Source of the DNA: Caenorhabditis remanei
Taxonomy: Eukaryota > Nematoda > Chromadorea > Rhabditida > Rhabditidae
Length of the DNA: 64,000 bases
NCBI RefSeq assembly: GCF_010183535.1
Contig: NC_071332.1
Coordinates: 682,001-746,000 of the forward strand
Direction: 5' to 3'
The notes under the pieces are model-generated. The model did not search any database and was not told the origin of the DNA. It saw nothing but the letters and a program-made list of their open reading frames with translations. The first letter of the stretch is position 1; every line of letters begins with the position of its first letter. Positions 26,326 through 38,579 of the stretch are shown piece by piece. A program made the position numbers and the translations under genes.

Positions 26326-27954
26326 TGTAAGACAAATACTTCGCAAGTTACACCTGCTGGAAGTTGATAGCTTTTTTGGTAGTTTTTGAAGCGTATAACT
26401 ATAAAAACTGTCTATGCGAATATAAAGAACTGAATTTAATTTACAAGTTATTTAAAAAATGAGTCTTAAGTGACATTCAGTTCAGTTGATATTTCCCCGA
26501 AAACTTAAAACACGGAAGTTTGGAAACCTTTCATCCTAGAATTTAGTCTGAAAACTAATGAGAGCCCTACGTGAACTGTGCCTACGTGCAAAGTGTGAAA
26601 AAAGGCAAAACGAGAGAGAAATTGACTCAATACACAATGTGTTGATTTATTTATCCGAATCGAGAGAAGTCATGTCAAAATATATGAATAAGAGGGGGGA
26701 TGGGGGTCAACTTGACATATTGAGCACAATGAGAATTTGCAGAAAAAAAACAAGGCTTAGGCATCCTACATCATCAAAATACGCAATGTGTCATCACCAT
26801 GGCATCAGAAGAAGAAGAAGAAGAAGAAGAGAGTGACAGGAAATGGGAATTTTTCGCTTTTTCCTTTTTCTGAGATGCAGTAGAAGCACGGAGTACGAGC
26901 AGAAGAAGAAGAAGAAGATGTTCTTTTTTCAGAAATTGAATTGGAATTGAAACGGAGAGCGCGGAGCCGAAGGGGAGAGCAAAATAAACGTGAGGAGGTA
27001 ATCCGATTGAGAAGAGGCCCCGAGGACAAAAAGGAGAAGAAGATGTGTGCACTCTTCTGATGAGTTTATAGGGAGATGTGTGTGCTGAGGATGAAAAAGC
27101 GTCAGGATAATTAGGCAAAAAGAAAAAAAAAGAAGGAGAAAAGCGACGACGACGGGCGGCTTTTATATAAACATTCTGAAGAAAAATGTATATGACAAAA
27201 GGGAAATGTGAAATGGAAGGAAGAGAAAGGGAGAGAGAAGGGGACCCCCGACTGATAATTATTTCTCAGATGTTGGTATGTAGGTGCCTGAAAAGTACCG
27301 GGCGGAAAGTTAGGCCACAAAGTTTTGGGGTTTTTGAGGACATCACAGCAGTGCAAGGCATCGGATCCGAAACGAAAAGATTCGGATTTTTTTTCCGAGT
27401 CGCGTTGCGTGCTCGTTGCGGTTTAAATCAAAAATAGGACAAATAAACGTAAAAACTCTTGGTTTTATGATATTAATGCAAAATCTGTAAACGTTGTGTG
27501 GCCTAACTTTTACATACTTCAAATCTCGGTCACCACACTCTCCGTAGTCTGCCGCAAGTTTCCAGTAGCGTTTCAATCAACGGGAAATCTCAAAATGGGG
27601 GAAACTATTAAAACGGTGGCCTAACTTTTGCAGACCACCGACCACCAACGATGACCTAAACCACCTCGAAATGTCTAAAGTTTAGAGTCCAGTTATTTTA
27701 ACCCCGCATGACTTCCAAACTCCGGAAATTGCTCAACGAGCTGATACACGGCGTCAGGCGTTCGGTCACGACGCAGAGGTGAAAAAATAGCCGTGACTGA
27801 ACTCCGGAAATTACTTGAACTGCTGAAAGTACGTGAGCGGCCCCCTTCAAAAATAGTCCTAAAGTCTCTCAGGATTCTAAAATAGTCCGGGAAAATGTAG
27901 GTGTCACCTTCACGCACTCTCGACGTCATCGAACGTGACCTTGACGTGATTCAC

Positions 27955-28430
27955 ACTGGACGGTGCGGGAGGCCGTACCGAACGGGGAGAAACGAGCGAG
28001 TGAGAGAAACGAAAGCGGGAGAAACGAAACCGGGAGAAACGAAACGGGGAGAAACGAAACCGGGAGAAATGGCGGCACGGCGATTTTCGGGCAGTACATG
28101 TTCTTAAACTGTGCGCTATGTTTAAGAATATTAATTTAAAAGTTAAATTCACACATTTCATGTGATACAAACATTCTAACGAAGACAGTGGCATTTATCG
28201 CTTTCAACTCATATTTTGTTTATGACCGCCTTTTTTGTCATTTTTCATCTGACAACATTTAGGAACGATACTTATAGCTTTATGCACAATTTCATCACAT
28301 TTACAGCCCGAAAAGCGCCGCGCCGCCATTTCTCCCGGTTTCGTTTCTCCCCGTTTCGTTTCTCCCGCTTTCGTTTCTCTCACTCGCTCGTTTCTCTCGG
28401 TTCGGTACGGTCTCCGGTGCGGTTCGGCAG
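27955..28430. mobile_element. Foldback element with arms of 14-bp tandem repeats
   Basis: The left arm (27,960-28,095) has repeats of GGGAGAAACGAAAC then ATGGCGGCACGGCG. The right arm (28,305-28,425) is its inverse (CGCCGCCATTTCTCCCGGTT, then TCGTTTCTCC units and CACTCGCTCGTTTCTC). The left arm has one unit more. The spacer of about 210 bp is AT-rich. The base composition (high GC) is unlike the surroundings. Confidence 0.75.
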
Positions 28431-31400
28431 AGCGCATTTCCTGACACGAGGAGAGATCGGACGGAGTTTAAATTATGTATAACTATTTGAATATTCCTGA
28501 TCACCGATTTGTTCTTCTTGGAAAACTGACTTGCTTCGAAAACCAATAAAATCCTACCTCAAATATTTTTGAAACTCTGCGACTAGACTTTTCTAATCTA
28601 CCTACCCCTGGACAAACTAATTCATCCGCCACAATAATCTGCTCTCCTCTCTGCAAATCACAGGTATATGAAGTATGAAACGAGACGAAAGCGTTTACAT
28701 AGCAGCCAGACAGACGGAAAACATAATCTAAACATTTTTCGAAAAGAAAATCGGAGATATGTAATTAGTTGAGCTGTCTGAAGCACATACGTGAGTAATG
28801 CGTACTAGATTCTAGAAAACGTTTTGCAATTTCTGAATTGATCGTTCAGAATCAAATGATCAGTGAGGGATACGGGGCGGGACAAAGAACACACCGGAAA
28901 CATGTACATGGCATAAATAATTTGGGGAGGACAGTTGCTCAAATAATCGAGAGACGTGGCATAGTCTTTCCTTTTTTGTATGTGTTTCGAAGGATTAGTT
29001 AACAAGACTAGAATTATATAATTATTTTTTCTCACCAAATGAAACTGAGTCAGAGATTTCACTGGGAACTGGGAGTCTCAGAAAGAAAGGCACACAAAAA
29101 CAAAATATTTGGAGAAAGAAAAAAAAGGTGACTAAGAAGGAAAAGGTGTGGCTTGTGTTATTAGGTTAGCTCTGACTATGAGTTAGAGCTACTTTCGTAT
29201 ACATGGAGGCCCAAAAATTGGTAGTGTCACAGATCCGCGAGGCGTGAGGTCCGCAACGAAGAGATTTGAATTTTCCGAGTCGCGTTGCGTGCGCGTCGCG
29301 GTTTATATTGAAAGATGCGACAAGTAAACCTGGAAATCCTTGGCAAATCATTTTGGCACTGTGCCAACCTTACGCCTAGCACTGCGGTGTAGTACAAGTT
29401 GAGCATATGTCTTTTTTGTGAAATCTGGTTCATAGATTTGTAAAAAGAAAAAGTTGAGAATATATTAGACATGGAGCGCAAATGCGCTGAAAAACCGTGG
29501 CCGAACTATTGCTAGGCCGCCGTGCGTGGAGGAAATAAATTTTAGGAGCAAAACGTTGTTGGTACAACTACGCTATGTTGATAACCCGAGAGTAATAAAG
29601 AAGAAACGCAGAGACCCGTGTACTTCACGAGGACAAGTCGAATTGTGCTTTTTGAAAAAACAATTGATTTTTTGTTGCTTTTCCCACAATTTCCTGGGTT
29701 TTTTGTTCCTGGTAAACGTAGAAAAGCTCCGAGCTCCACTTATCCTCGCGGACTACACATTTACTGTAGAGCGCATTTACAAATCCTTGCTCCCCGAAAA
29801 CAGCAGCACAAAGAACATCTGAGGGAGGTGAGGTCAAAAAAGCGTACGTGACTAATTGAAGATTCTATTTTCTCTCTCCGCCAGTCCGCCCTATCTCATC
29901 TATACTGCCAAAGGACTAAAGAAGAGAAATGAAATAAGAATTTTGAGGAAGAAGACAAATTAATGAACAAGAGAGAAGACGCGTAGGAGGAAAGGGGGGG
30001 GGGTGTTACTTTTTTGGGATTATCGTCGTCTATGATCATTGTCAAGTTTTTCGAAAAAAAAAGTGGCAGACAGTGGAGACGAACACGTCTACATGTTTCT
30101 TCGTTGCAAGAATGAAAAAAGTCATAACGAGTTTTGAGGACCCCTCCCATATCTTTGTGTAGCCTTCTTTCAAAAATTGGGTGATGGAGGTCAAATCATG
30201 TAAACTTCTAAAAGTGCAATGGTTTTTGCGGGTGAGAAAAGTAACAGATTGATATGTTGATCTGGTATCAATCACATGAATTTCATCTTCTACGGTAGGT
30301 ATTTAACCTTTTCGGGTGGATCTTTGATTGGTGGGCTGGTCGGAGTTCAGAAGAACAGATTGGCAAAGATTAGTTGGTGGCGTAGGTCAGAATGACAGCT
30401 GCTTTGAAGTGTTAAGCAACGGGATGATACTTAAGATAAGGGAGTACTGTAGCTTCTGGGAGTACTGTACCTTACCCAGGTAAGGGTTAGGTGAGTTTGT
30501 ACAAATCACAAATCACAAATTACAAAAAATTCAGGTAGGCAAAAATGACAGCTGTCTAGAATACTAGAGTTATTGGCAGGAAGTCAATTTGAGAATTGAT
30601 AGGGTAAGCCTTAGCCTATGGTAAAAAAATAAGGCATTGCCTGGTGTAATCTCGACGGACAAGTTAACTGGAAATTTTTCAATAAAAATCTATGAAAATC
30701 GCTGGAAAACAACGAATAACTATAAATTTTAAACAGTCATTTTAGATTGTCCGCGTGGAGTACACGACGAGCAGACACTCTGAAAATTCCGAAAAAGCCA
30801 ATAAAGTCATTTAAAACTATCAGGTTTTTTAAAAATCATCGTGACTTATCCACGAGGAGTTCACGACTAGCTCATACAGTTGAATTCCCCAAAACTTTAA
30901 AAAACTACTCTTTACTTGTCCACGAGGAGTACAAAGCTTTACTGAGAATCTGAATCTTTTGGGGACAGTTAGACCACCTCTACGGCCGGTCTAATTTTCC
31001 TATTCCCTAAAGTTACAGTACCCTCTTAAAGTAGGTATAAGACTAGACAACTTTCTAACATTTCCAAAAATTAATAGAATGAAACTTCAAAATTTGCAAG
31101 AAGTGTCGAAACAGTCATCATCAAAATCAGACAGATAGCGATAGAGAGAAAGAGAAACATGATTGTTGAAAAAAAATGGTGAAAAAACTGGCGCCGATAA
31201 ATAAACGTATCGATTGCGAATTGTGGCCCGAGAGTCGTTGATTGCCGACGAAACACACAAAAAAGTGTAAACCGATATATAAATGATGATAAGGACGGGA
31301 GGGGAGAGAGGAGGTTGGACACGGGGTTGAAGAGGTGAAATGATGATGATGGTGATGGCAGAAAGAGAGAGAGATAGAAATGAAAAAATGAAAGAACATT

Positions 31401-31693
31401 GGGTTGAACACTGAACATTTGGTATAAGAATTGGTTGTAAAGTTGGCAATATCAAATTTAAAACAATCGACGAAAAAAGTAGAGCACAAAAGAAGATAAG
31501 GAGAGGGAGTGGAGTTTTCTTATCAGCTGACGTCGGAGCAATTCGTGTAACATTTCTACATGGAGCTCATTCGTACTGGCGGCAAAAGGAGTCGAAATTG
31601 TACTTTTGATTGAGAGTTTAAAGTAGGAAAGGTGGGGAATTTGGGGAATGTTGAGGTTTTGAAGCAGACAAGTTACCGTAGGATCTAAGTCTT

Positions 31694-32175
31694 ACTAGGG
31701 AAGGTCACAGAGTCAGTTTGGGTTATGGGACGTGACCAATATCATTAGAAAGCAAGCTGAGAGAACGCTGATTCCAAATATATGTCCAGTTTTTGCCCTT
31801 GTAGCTTGGTATTCGAGAAAAACAAGATCAAAATTCTGAAAAATGGCAAATTCTCACCGTACCGTTCTGGCACGCGTAAAACTTTTTTAAAATTTTTGTT
31901 GGAATTTTCGCGTGTTAGAACGGTAATGGACCTATTTTCGACCTATTCACAAGGTAGCAAAAAAAACAAAAAACTGTTTTTTACTACTAGCAAAAAATCG
32001 TTTTTTCCTTTTTTACCTTGTGAAATGGGTCCATAATAATTCTCTATTTCACCGAACTTTGACCTTTTTTTCTCGAATACCAGACCTCGAGGTCAAAAAC
32101 TGAATATATATTTGGAATCAGCGTTTTCTCAGCTTTCCAATGATATAGGTTACTGACTCGGTGACCTTCCCTAGT
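31694..32175. mobile_element. 482-bp foldback element
   Basis: The ends are ACTAGGGAAGGTCAC and its exact inverse GTGACCTTCCCTAGT. Inner arms pair imperfectly (ATCATTAGAAAGC with GCTTTCCAATGAT; CGCTGATTCCAAATATATG with its inverse). A half-element of the same family lies at about 22,975-23,120. Confidence 0.65.
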
Positions 32176-32364
32176 TAGAGTTGTTACTAGACCGTATGAA
32201 ATACAAAATTTCCCTTTTCAGAAACCGAAACTCAAAATTCAGAATGATTGTGAAAAACCAGGAATCCAGATAAATTTAGAACCGACTTTTTCGCGACTTT
32301 AAAAGTAAGTCTGAAGTTTTACAGGAAGTACTTTAAAGTTTCAAATTCAAGTTCATTTTGTTGA

Positions 32365-32620
32365 TCAAAACTAGACTTTTAATTTTGGAGTTGACAACTT
32401 TGTGATATCTCTTCTAGCTTTCGAGATGAGCCTCCACATACCGCCAACTAGAAGAGAGGGAGCAGAGAAACAAGAGTGTAGGTCTTCTCTGCGTCTTCTC
32501 TCTCTCTCTCTCGGGCAACAGGAGTCCGTATTCAAAGCTTTATTTCTCATAAGCATGTAGAGCTATCAAAAAGTTGTCAACTACAAAAATGCAGGTCTAG
32601 GTGTGATATGTTAATTTGAC
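32365..32620. mobile_element. Palindromic MITE family P1, copy 8
   Basis: Full length: left arm GGAGTTGACAACTTTGTGAT, centre GCAGAGAAACAAGAGTGTAG with TCTCTGCGTCTTCTC, right arm GAGCTATCAAAAAGTTGTCA. Confidence 0.75.
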
Positions 32621-34313
32621 ACTGTGGAAAATCAATTCAGTCTGTGAAAATGATTTTTTTTAAATTAGCACAGTTCCCCGCAGAAAATTGCATGCAAAAT
32701 CTCAATAAATCGAAAGATGAAAACCAAAAAACTGCAAAATGCAGACAGTGTCCCATGACAATTTATCCACCAAAATGAAACAGATAGAGTCTGTCGGATA
32801 TCGTCCTCCCATTGTGTTCCCACCTGCTCTTCATAGTTACATGGAACCTCCATCTCTAAATTGTCTAACAACTAATCGACATTGTACAAACACATTTTGG
32901 GGGGGGGGGAACTCATCGTCGGTGCAAAGATCACTGGCAAAGTTCAAACGGACCGCTCCAGTCATACCGGATATGTTGTTGACGGAGAATGTTTCATTTC
33001 GTGCTGTCAAAGTTTACTTTTTTCTGAATTTTTGACCTCTCTGAGCCAATTTCTAATAACCAAAATTCACTCTATTCTCAGAAACTTATCACAGACTTTT
33101 TATTTTATCGTTTTGGACAGCTGAAAATGTGTTGCTTCCCGGAAAGGCAAATGTAGAAGTATAAACTTTTTCGTATTTTGTTTGGGCTCATGAATTATTT
33201 ACTTGACTATAGACTGGCGTGTCTTAGACGCGTTTTGATTTTAGAGAAAAGTGCGGTTTTTCAGAAGAATCGATGAATTTTTCAAATTCTGACAGTGAAA
33301 AATGCTGCCGTTTTGCAACTATGCCGTTTCAAAACCAGCATTTTCAGAACTGTGCTATTGCCATGTTGAGAAGTATCAAAGTTGCAAAAGTCACAATTGT
33401 CAAGGCCCGAAGGCCCGGCTTAAAAATGAACCAATCCTTTTTTGTAATTTAGAAATGTTTGATCGAAAACATGAACAATTTTGATGATTTTAAAAAATTC
33501 TTCTAATTCTAAATGATAGCAAAAAATGTGACTTTTTCACGAAAAAAATTGAAATTTGAGTCTTGGCGCAAATAGCCGGACATTTGGGCCTGGCTTAAGA
33601 TCCGAGCCTTGACAAGTATAGTTTTAGAATGACCATTTGCAAAACGTCCTAAGTTACTAAACGGGAAATTTTTGTAAAAGCAAGTTTGCATAGATTCATC
33701 TTGAAATATCGTGATTTCTTCATAAGCCACCCCCCCCCCTCCACGAAATCTCATTTTCTTTCTCACATTCGCCCAATTCAGTTTCATTTCCTCTAAAACT
33801 AATATGCCCTTTTCACCCAAAAACATCTCTGAATTACTTCTCCCTCTCCTCCCCTCATCGCCCCGCCCATCATTTTCTCCTCCTCAGACTATAGTAATTC
33901 TTCTCGAAGACCCTGCAGCCAGCGCCCAGCTGCAGTAGTAGTTTCCTCTTGTTCCACTTTTCATCTTTTTCGGGTGGTCACCTCAAGTCTCCGCCCACTT
34001 TCTTGCTCCGAGTGTCCACTAGTCCGTTTCCACGGGTAACCCTCTTCCGCTTGTCTTCCGCGAGCACTCTTAGAGCAGGTCCATTTCTTTCCGAAACAAC
34101 TCGTTTTGTGTTATGAACCCCCTTGCAGATTTAGAATTCCTGGGTCTTTGGTCCCATTCTTTTTTTTTTTGGGGCGACTATAGTAGTCATTTTTGTTTTT
34201 TTTTTGTCGTAACCGAAAAATAATAATCCTCATGAGAATCTCTTGTTATCGATAACTATAAACCAGTGTTTTCAGATTCTGTCAGAAGACAACGGAAATT
34301 GGAAAAAGTAATA

Positions 34314-37300
34314 ATGAGAGCTCGCTCAAGTTCTGTCACCGTGTTGTACGATAAGAGACATCGGAATGGTGAGTTGATTATGGTGGGGAACGATTGCTAG
34401 AGTGGGAGAGAAAACGCGCTCTACTGATAACGCTCTTCTCTCGCTATCCTCTTCAGGCTTATCATTGGAGCACACTTGCCGAATGGTGCGCTCCAATGTG
34501 ATAAGGCGAGCGACGCAGAAACGCAGACTACGATAGTGTCTGTTTCTCTGCGCCTCTACGAACAACACGTTTCCTAGGTTTTTGTTTTATCGATAGAGCG
34601 CATGGTAAGTGCGCTCTAATGACAATCTTAGCATATCAGAGACACAGACAACGAGACTGTCTCACCAACAAGCTTATCATTCCAGGTGTCTCCCTGGACC
34701 GAAACAACAATTACGCCGCCCGTGAAGTTGAGAAGCAGCCCAGAATGGTTCACACCTCGTCGCGTCACGTCAACGAGGGATTTTTTGGGGTGAGTCAAGC
34801 TAATAATCTCACAAGACTAACATAATGGCGCACCGATAAGTACAACTATACACTTTTCGTATATATTTGCACTTTCTGAATGTCCATTCCCATTTCCGTC
34901 CACTCGTTTTTTTCTTCTTTTTCTTACTTCTCTCTTTTTAATTTTAACCTATTACTTTTTTGGTGCAAGACATAAAAAAAGAAGGGGGAGCCAGATGTTT
35001 CTGTTATTGCATCATATATATATATATGAAAGTGGCTGGTACGAAGACTAGTACGGAAATGGGAATAGGGGAGAGAGTCACCGGAAATGGTCCCAATAGG
35101 TAGTATGTTTTTTTGGGCGGAGATGATGTTGACTCATCGGCCGGGTGAACAATGTGAATAGAATAGTCTGGAACATTTTGAAATCATCGATCAGGTGTTG
35201 AATAGGAGGAGTATAGATGGACTTGAAAGGATGTCTGGAAATGTAGTTTTTATATATCATAGAAAACCAAAATTCGCACATAAGTTGTGAGTGTAAATTC
35301 AGATCCTTAGGGAGTACACGAAAGCGCCAAAGCTACGCCAGACACTGCAAACATGAAACTTTTACAGAGATTTTAACGCTGTGTCTCGGTGTCATAAATG
35401 ACTAAGCTTTTGAAACATTTAAATGCATATTGTAGACTAATTCTAGCTCTGTATTTTTGTAGTTGATAACTTTTTGATAGCTCTTCACAATTTTGAGATA
35501 GGGAGGCTCAAAGACAGGCACTTGAAGCGGAGGGCGCAGAGAAGCGAGAGCGTCTGACTTCTCCGCGTCCTCTCTCTCCCTCTTATTTTCCGTAAGGCAT
35601 CTTTGAAATCGTCTATCTCAAAAGCTGAAAGAGCTATAAACTGGTTAACAATTACAAAAATGGAGGCAAGCGAGAGATGCAAAGAAGTCAGACACTCTAG
35701 CCACTCTGCGTCTCTCTCCCTCTCGCTGTTGTCAACTACAAAAATTTAGATCTAGGTTTCATCTACATCGTTACACAATCTCTCAGTTCGCCATTTTCAA
35801 TTTATCCTGCAAATTTCATCAGACCCATATTTTCCGCTTCACCGCAAGTGAACTATTCAACAAATATTTTACTTCTTCCCCCATTTCATTCATTCTTAAA
35901 CGAACACTTTTTTTGAACGCTTCCGTCCCACTACTACCGCTACCACAACAATAATATGTCTATTCAATTCGTCTCAAGCGGGGAGGGGGGTTTATGCATA
36001 ATGCAGTACACACATATTCCGGATAGTTACACAACAGATCATGTCACTAATGGAATATGTCTCACTTTCTTTTCCTCCCCAACCTTCCCCTCATTTAGGT
36101 CTCCAAATGGATTCAACGTGTTGACGGGCGTCAAGACATCGAAAAGCACTACGAGATTGGTGTTGTTATCGGGAAAGGCAACTTTTCGAGTGTCCATTTG
36201 ACGAAACGAAAGGAGGATGGCACCAAGTGTGCGTTGAAGGTTCTCGAAACTATTTAATTAAAATTCCGTTGAATTGGTTTGTTGCAGCAAGTGGAGAAGC
36301 GTGCGATGCGCGGAAAATGCTTTTTTGTGGACAATGAAGTGGAGATGCTCTCGTTGATTCAACACGATCACATTATATCGATTATTGATGCGTTTAGTAC
36401 GGAGAATCAGTACTTTATTGTTTTTGAGCATGCACAGGTATACAATAGTGGGGAGTCGTGAAGGCGTGGTCAACATACCGTAAAAATTCTAATAGAGGTG
36501 CCCCTAGCAGCAACGCCTCTTTAACGCGGTATAACGTTTTTTTAGAGGAGATATCAAAAAGTTGCCACCAGACAAAATATAGCTGAATGTTTATTAAATA
36601 TTTCTTTAGTTGGAAAAATTTTAATAGCTCTCAAGGATGCTGAGATATCGTGCTCCAAACTCTCGGCAACTTTTCAACTAGGGGTTTCCTAACTTGAAAT
36701 TTAAATTTCAGAAAAACAATTTACATGATTGAATATCTGAAATCTTAAGAGTTCTGAACCTGTTTTCAATATTTAGCTATATACTAGCTAACGTACATAT
36801 TTAACATTAAAAATCCTTTCGAACAATTTGCTCAGATAACATAAACATTTTCCTCTAATTCCAGTACGGTGACCTCTACGAGACCATCCGCAAAAATGGG
36901 CGCATCGAGGAACCCGACGCCGCTATCATCACTCTCCAAGTGGCCTCTGCCCTCACTTATCTTCACGAGCGAAACGTCGTTCATCGAGATGTGAAACCTG
37001 AAAACTTACTCCTCGTCGACAAGTTCAGTGTGAAACTCTGCGATTTTGGACTGGCTTGTCACGTCCTGGGACCCCTCTACCGTATCTGCGGAACGCCTAC
37101 ATATTGTGCTCCAGAAGTTCTTCGAGAGACCGGATACTCAACTCTATGTGATATCTGGTCCCTTGGAGTTGTTCTGTATGTCATGTTAGTCGGTTATGCT
37201 CCGTTTCGTGCTCCAGATCAAACCAGATTGTTCAAACTTATAATGCAAGCGAAACCAAATATGGATATGCCAGAGTGGAAGGGTATTTCAATGAGTAAGA

Positions 37301-37460
37301 CTATTCCTTAAAAAAATTCAACGAAAACCAAGTTTCAGAAGCAAAAGATCTAGTATCCCGTCTGATGAACAAAAGTGAGGATCGTCGTCCTCTTGCCTCA
37401 CAAATCGTCTCTCATCCATGGATCGCTCCGTTCACAATGGACAATATTGACGACGAATGA
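34314..37460 (+). CDS. DCLK/CaMK-like serine/threonine protein kinase
   Basis: Exons 34314-34368, 34686-34789, 36099-36239, 36288-36437, 36865-37294 and 37339-37460 join in frame to 333 residues ending IDDE-stop. The kinase domain shows the glycine loop IGKGNFSSV (about 77-85), the ATP lysine in CALK (100), an alpha-C glutamate (about 117), HRDVKPEN (190-197), DFG (210-212) and CAPE (231-234). It closes with HPWI, as in the CaMK group. The glycine-loop and subdomain sequence resemble doublecortin-like kinases. No doublecortin domain precedes it: the 53 residues before exon 3 are basic and serine-rich. The first exon has an acceptor-like TGTTTTCAG at 34275 and stays open upstream of the ATG, so either an SL-spliced leader or further upstream exons are possible. 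Intron 3 is only 48 bases and uses a weak GTTCTC donor, but the frame supports it. An AATAAA lies at 37534. The gene may sit inside an intron of the minus-strand saeg-1-like gene. Confidence 0.88.
35435..35780. mobile_element. Palindromic MITE family P1, copy 9 (compound)
   Basis: One complete palindrome (35,435-35,660) runs directly into a second centre and right arm (35,665-35,780; TCAGACACTCTAGCCACTCT then GTTGTCAACTACAAAAATTT). It looks like two copies nested or joined, in a kinase intron. Confidence 0.7.
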
Positions 37461-37533
37461 ATTTTAATTTTAAGTGTTTTTGCGGACCCGGTGTTCAAAT
37501 GTCTTTCTCCTTTGTGACTTTTTCTTTTTCGGA

Positions 37534-37539
37534 AATAAA
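37534..37539 (+). terminator. Poly(A) signal of the kinase gene
   Basis: AATAAA, 74 bases after the kinase stop codon. Confidence 0.6.
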
Positions 37540-37829
37540 AATGTACAGTCTTATGACCAATTCGGGAGCGGGAGATAGAAATGCAGAACTGAGCCATACC
37601 TGCTCGTATTAAAACTGGAACGAGCTAGAATTGGTCAAATTAGAATTGTAACCGATATCAACCACGAAATATGTACACGCCTCCTCACAATTGAGAAATC
37701 AGAATCCAGGATTGCTGTTTAGATGTCTCCCAGTTTTTATACAGCCGTACTGATTCGAATGGTTCCCGGGGAAAAAAATAGGTACATTTTCTTGATGAAG
37801 GATACGATTCGTTAAATCCACCAAATATA

Positions 37830-38283
37830 CCGTAAAAACTGTATTAGAGCGACACCTTTAATAGAACGACACCTCTAATAGAACGACAGCAAAATTAAGC
37901 TCGAAAAATAGAGCGACAGCCTCTAATAGACCGACACCCTTTTCAAAACTACTGTAGTTCCGCAGACAGAAGCGGCCGTGGTATGTATTTTCGACAATTT
38001 CTTTGTTTATTTTTTGGGTATTTTCGTTGTTTTTCTCTCTCTCAAGAGGATAGCGACGAATCTCTAAATTCTAATTGATTTCTTTCATTTTTCTACAAAC
38101 TTTTTTCCCTGTTGATCTTGCTTTTTTCTGTTATTCTTGACAATAAACTTTATGAAAATGTATGAAAACGTCGTTCGAAAAATACAACGACAGCCTCTAG
38201 TAGAACGACAGCCTCTAATAGAACGACAACAAAAACCTGTTCGAAAAATAGAGCGACATGTCGCTCTAATACAGTTTTTACGG
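37830..38283. mobile_element. 454-bp MITE with 24-bp terminal inverted repeats and TA target site
   Basis: The left end reads CCGTAAAAACTGTATTAGAG and continues CGAC; the right end is its exact inverse (GTCGCTCTAATACAG...ACGG). Both ends are flanked by TA, as for Tc1/mariner-type insertions. The interior holds degenerate repeats of CTCTAATAGAACGACAGC. It has no coding capacity. A diverged terminus of the same type lies at about 36,476 in a kinase intron. Confidence 0.75.
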
Positions 38284-38579
38284 TATAAATCGACATTCCA
38301 ATTCCAAAAATGTCACTATTTGTTTATTCTAAACAATGTTAACTACAAGTTTCGGCACCGCCTAGCACATATCTGACATCGATTTCCATTCGCTAGTCCG
38401 TATCTTAACGACATAAAATATTTACATTTTCCGAACGTATTCCGAACGACAGCTGTTCCCATTCACTTTCGAACTTTGCGCAGTTTAGAACTTTTATTAC
38501 AACCACGTCGACTCACACACCACAGACCTCCTCTCGCAGTTAATTCCGATCCATTCCCCTTTTTCTTTTCTCCTCAGAA

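Larger units (their letters stand above)
16593..34275. other. Long region without a convincing exon
   Basis: It contains MITE P1 copies 3-8, three foldback elements, repeats with CTCCGCCCAC or GCGGAGCTTT (23,730-25,020), purine-rich low-complexity DNA (22,330-22,850) and GAAGAA microsatellites (26,808-26,920). Long open frames here are pyrimidine-rich shadows. If the exon at 43,037 joins saeg-1, all of this is intron. Confidence 0.4.

Noticed and set aside
27693..27929. 78-codon minus-strand frame (MTSRVREGDTYIF...)
   Set aside because: Lies in repeats (AACTCCGGAAATT occurs twice inside it) next to a foldback element; no splice sites fit.
31071..31489. Three overlapping minus-strand frames of 115-122 codons
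   Set aside because: Pyrimidine-rich low-complexity sequence with all three frames open; no recognisable protein.
32665..33124. Open frames on both strands near 32.7-33.1 kb
   Set aside because: Possible upstream kinase exon considered, but I find no acceptor/donor pair and no doublecortin-like sequence.
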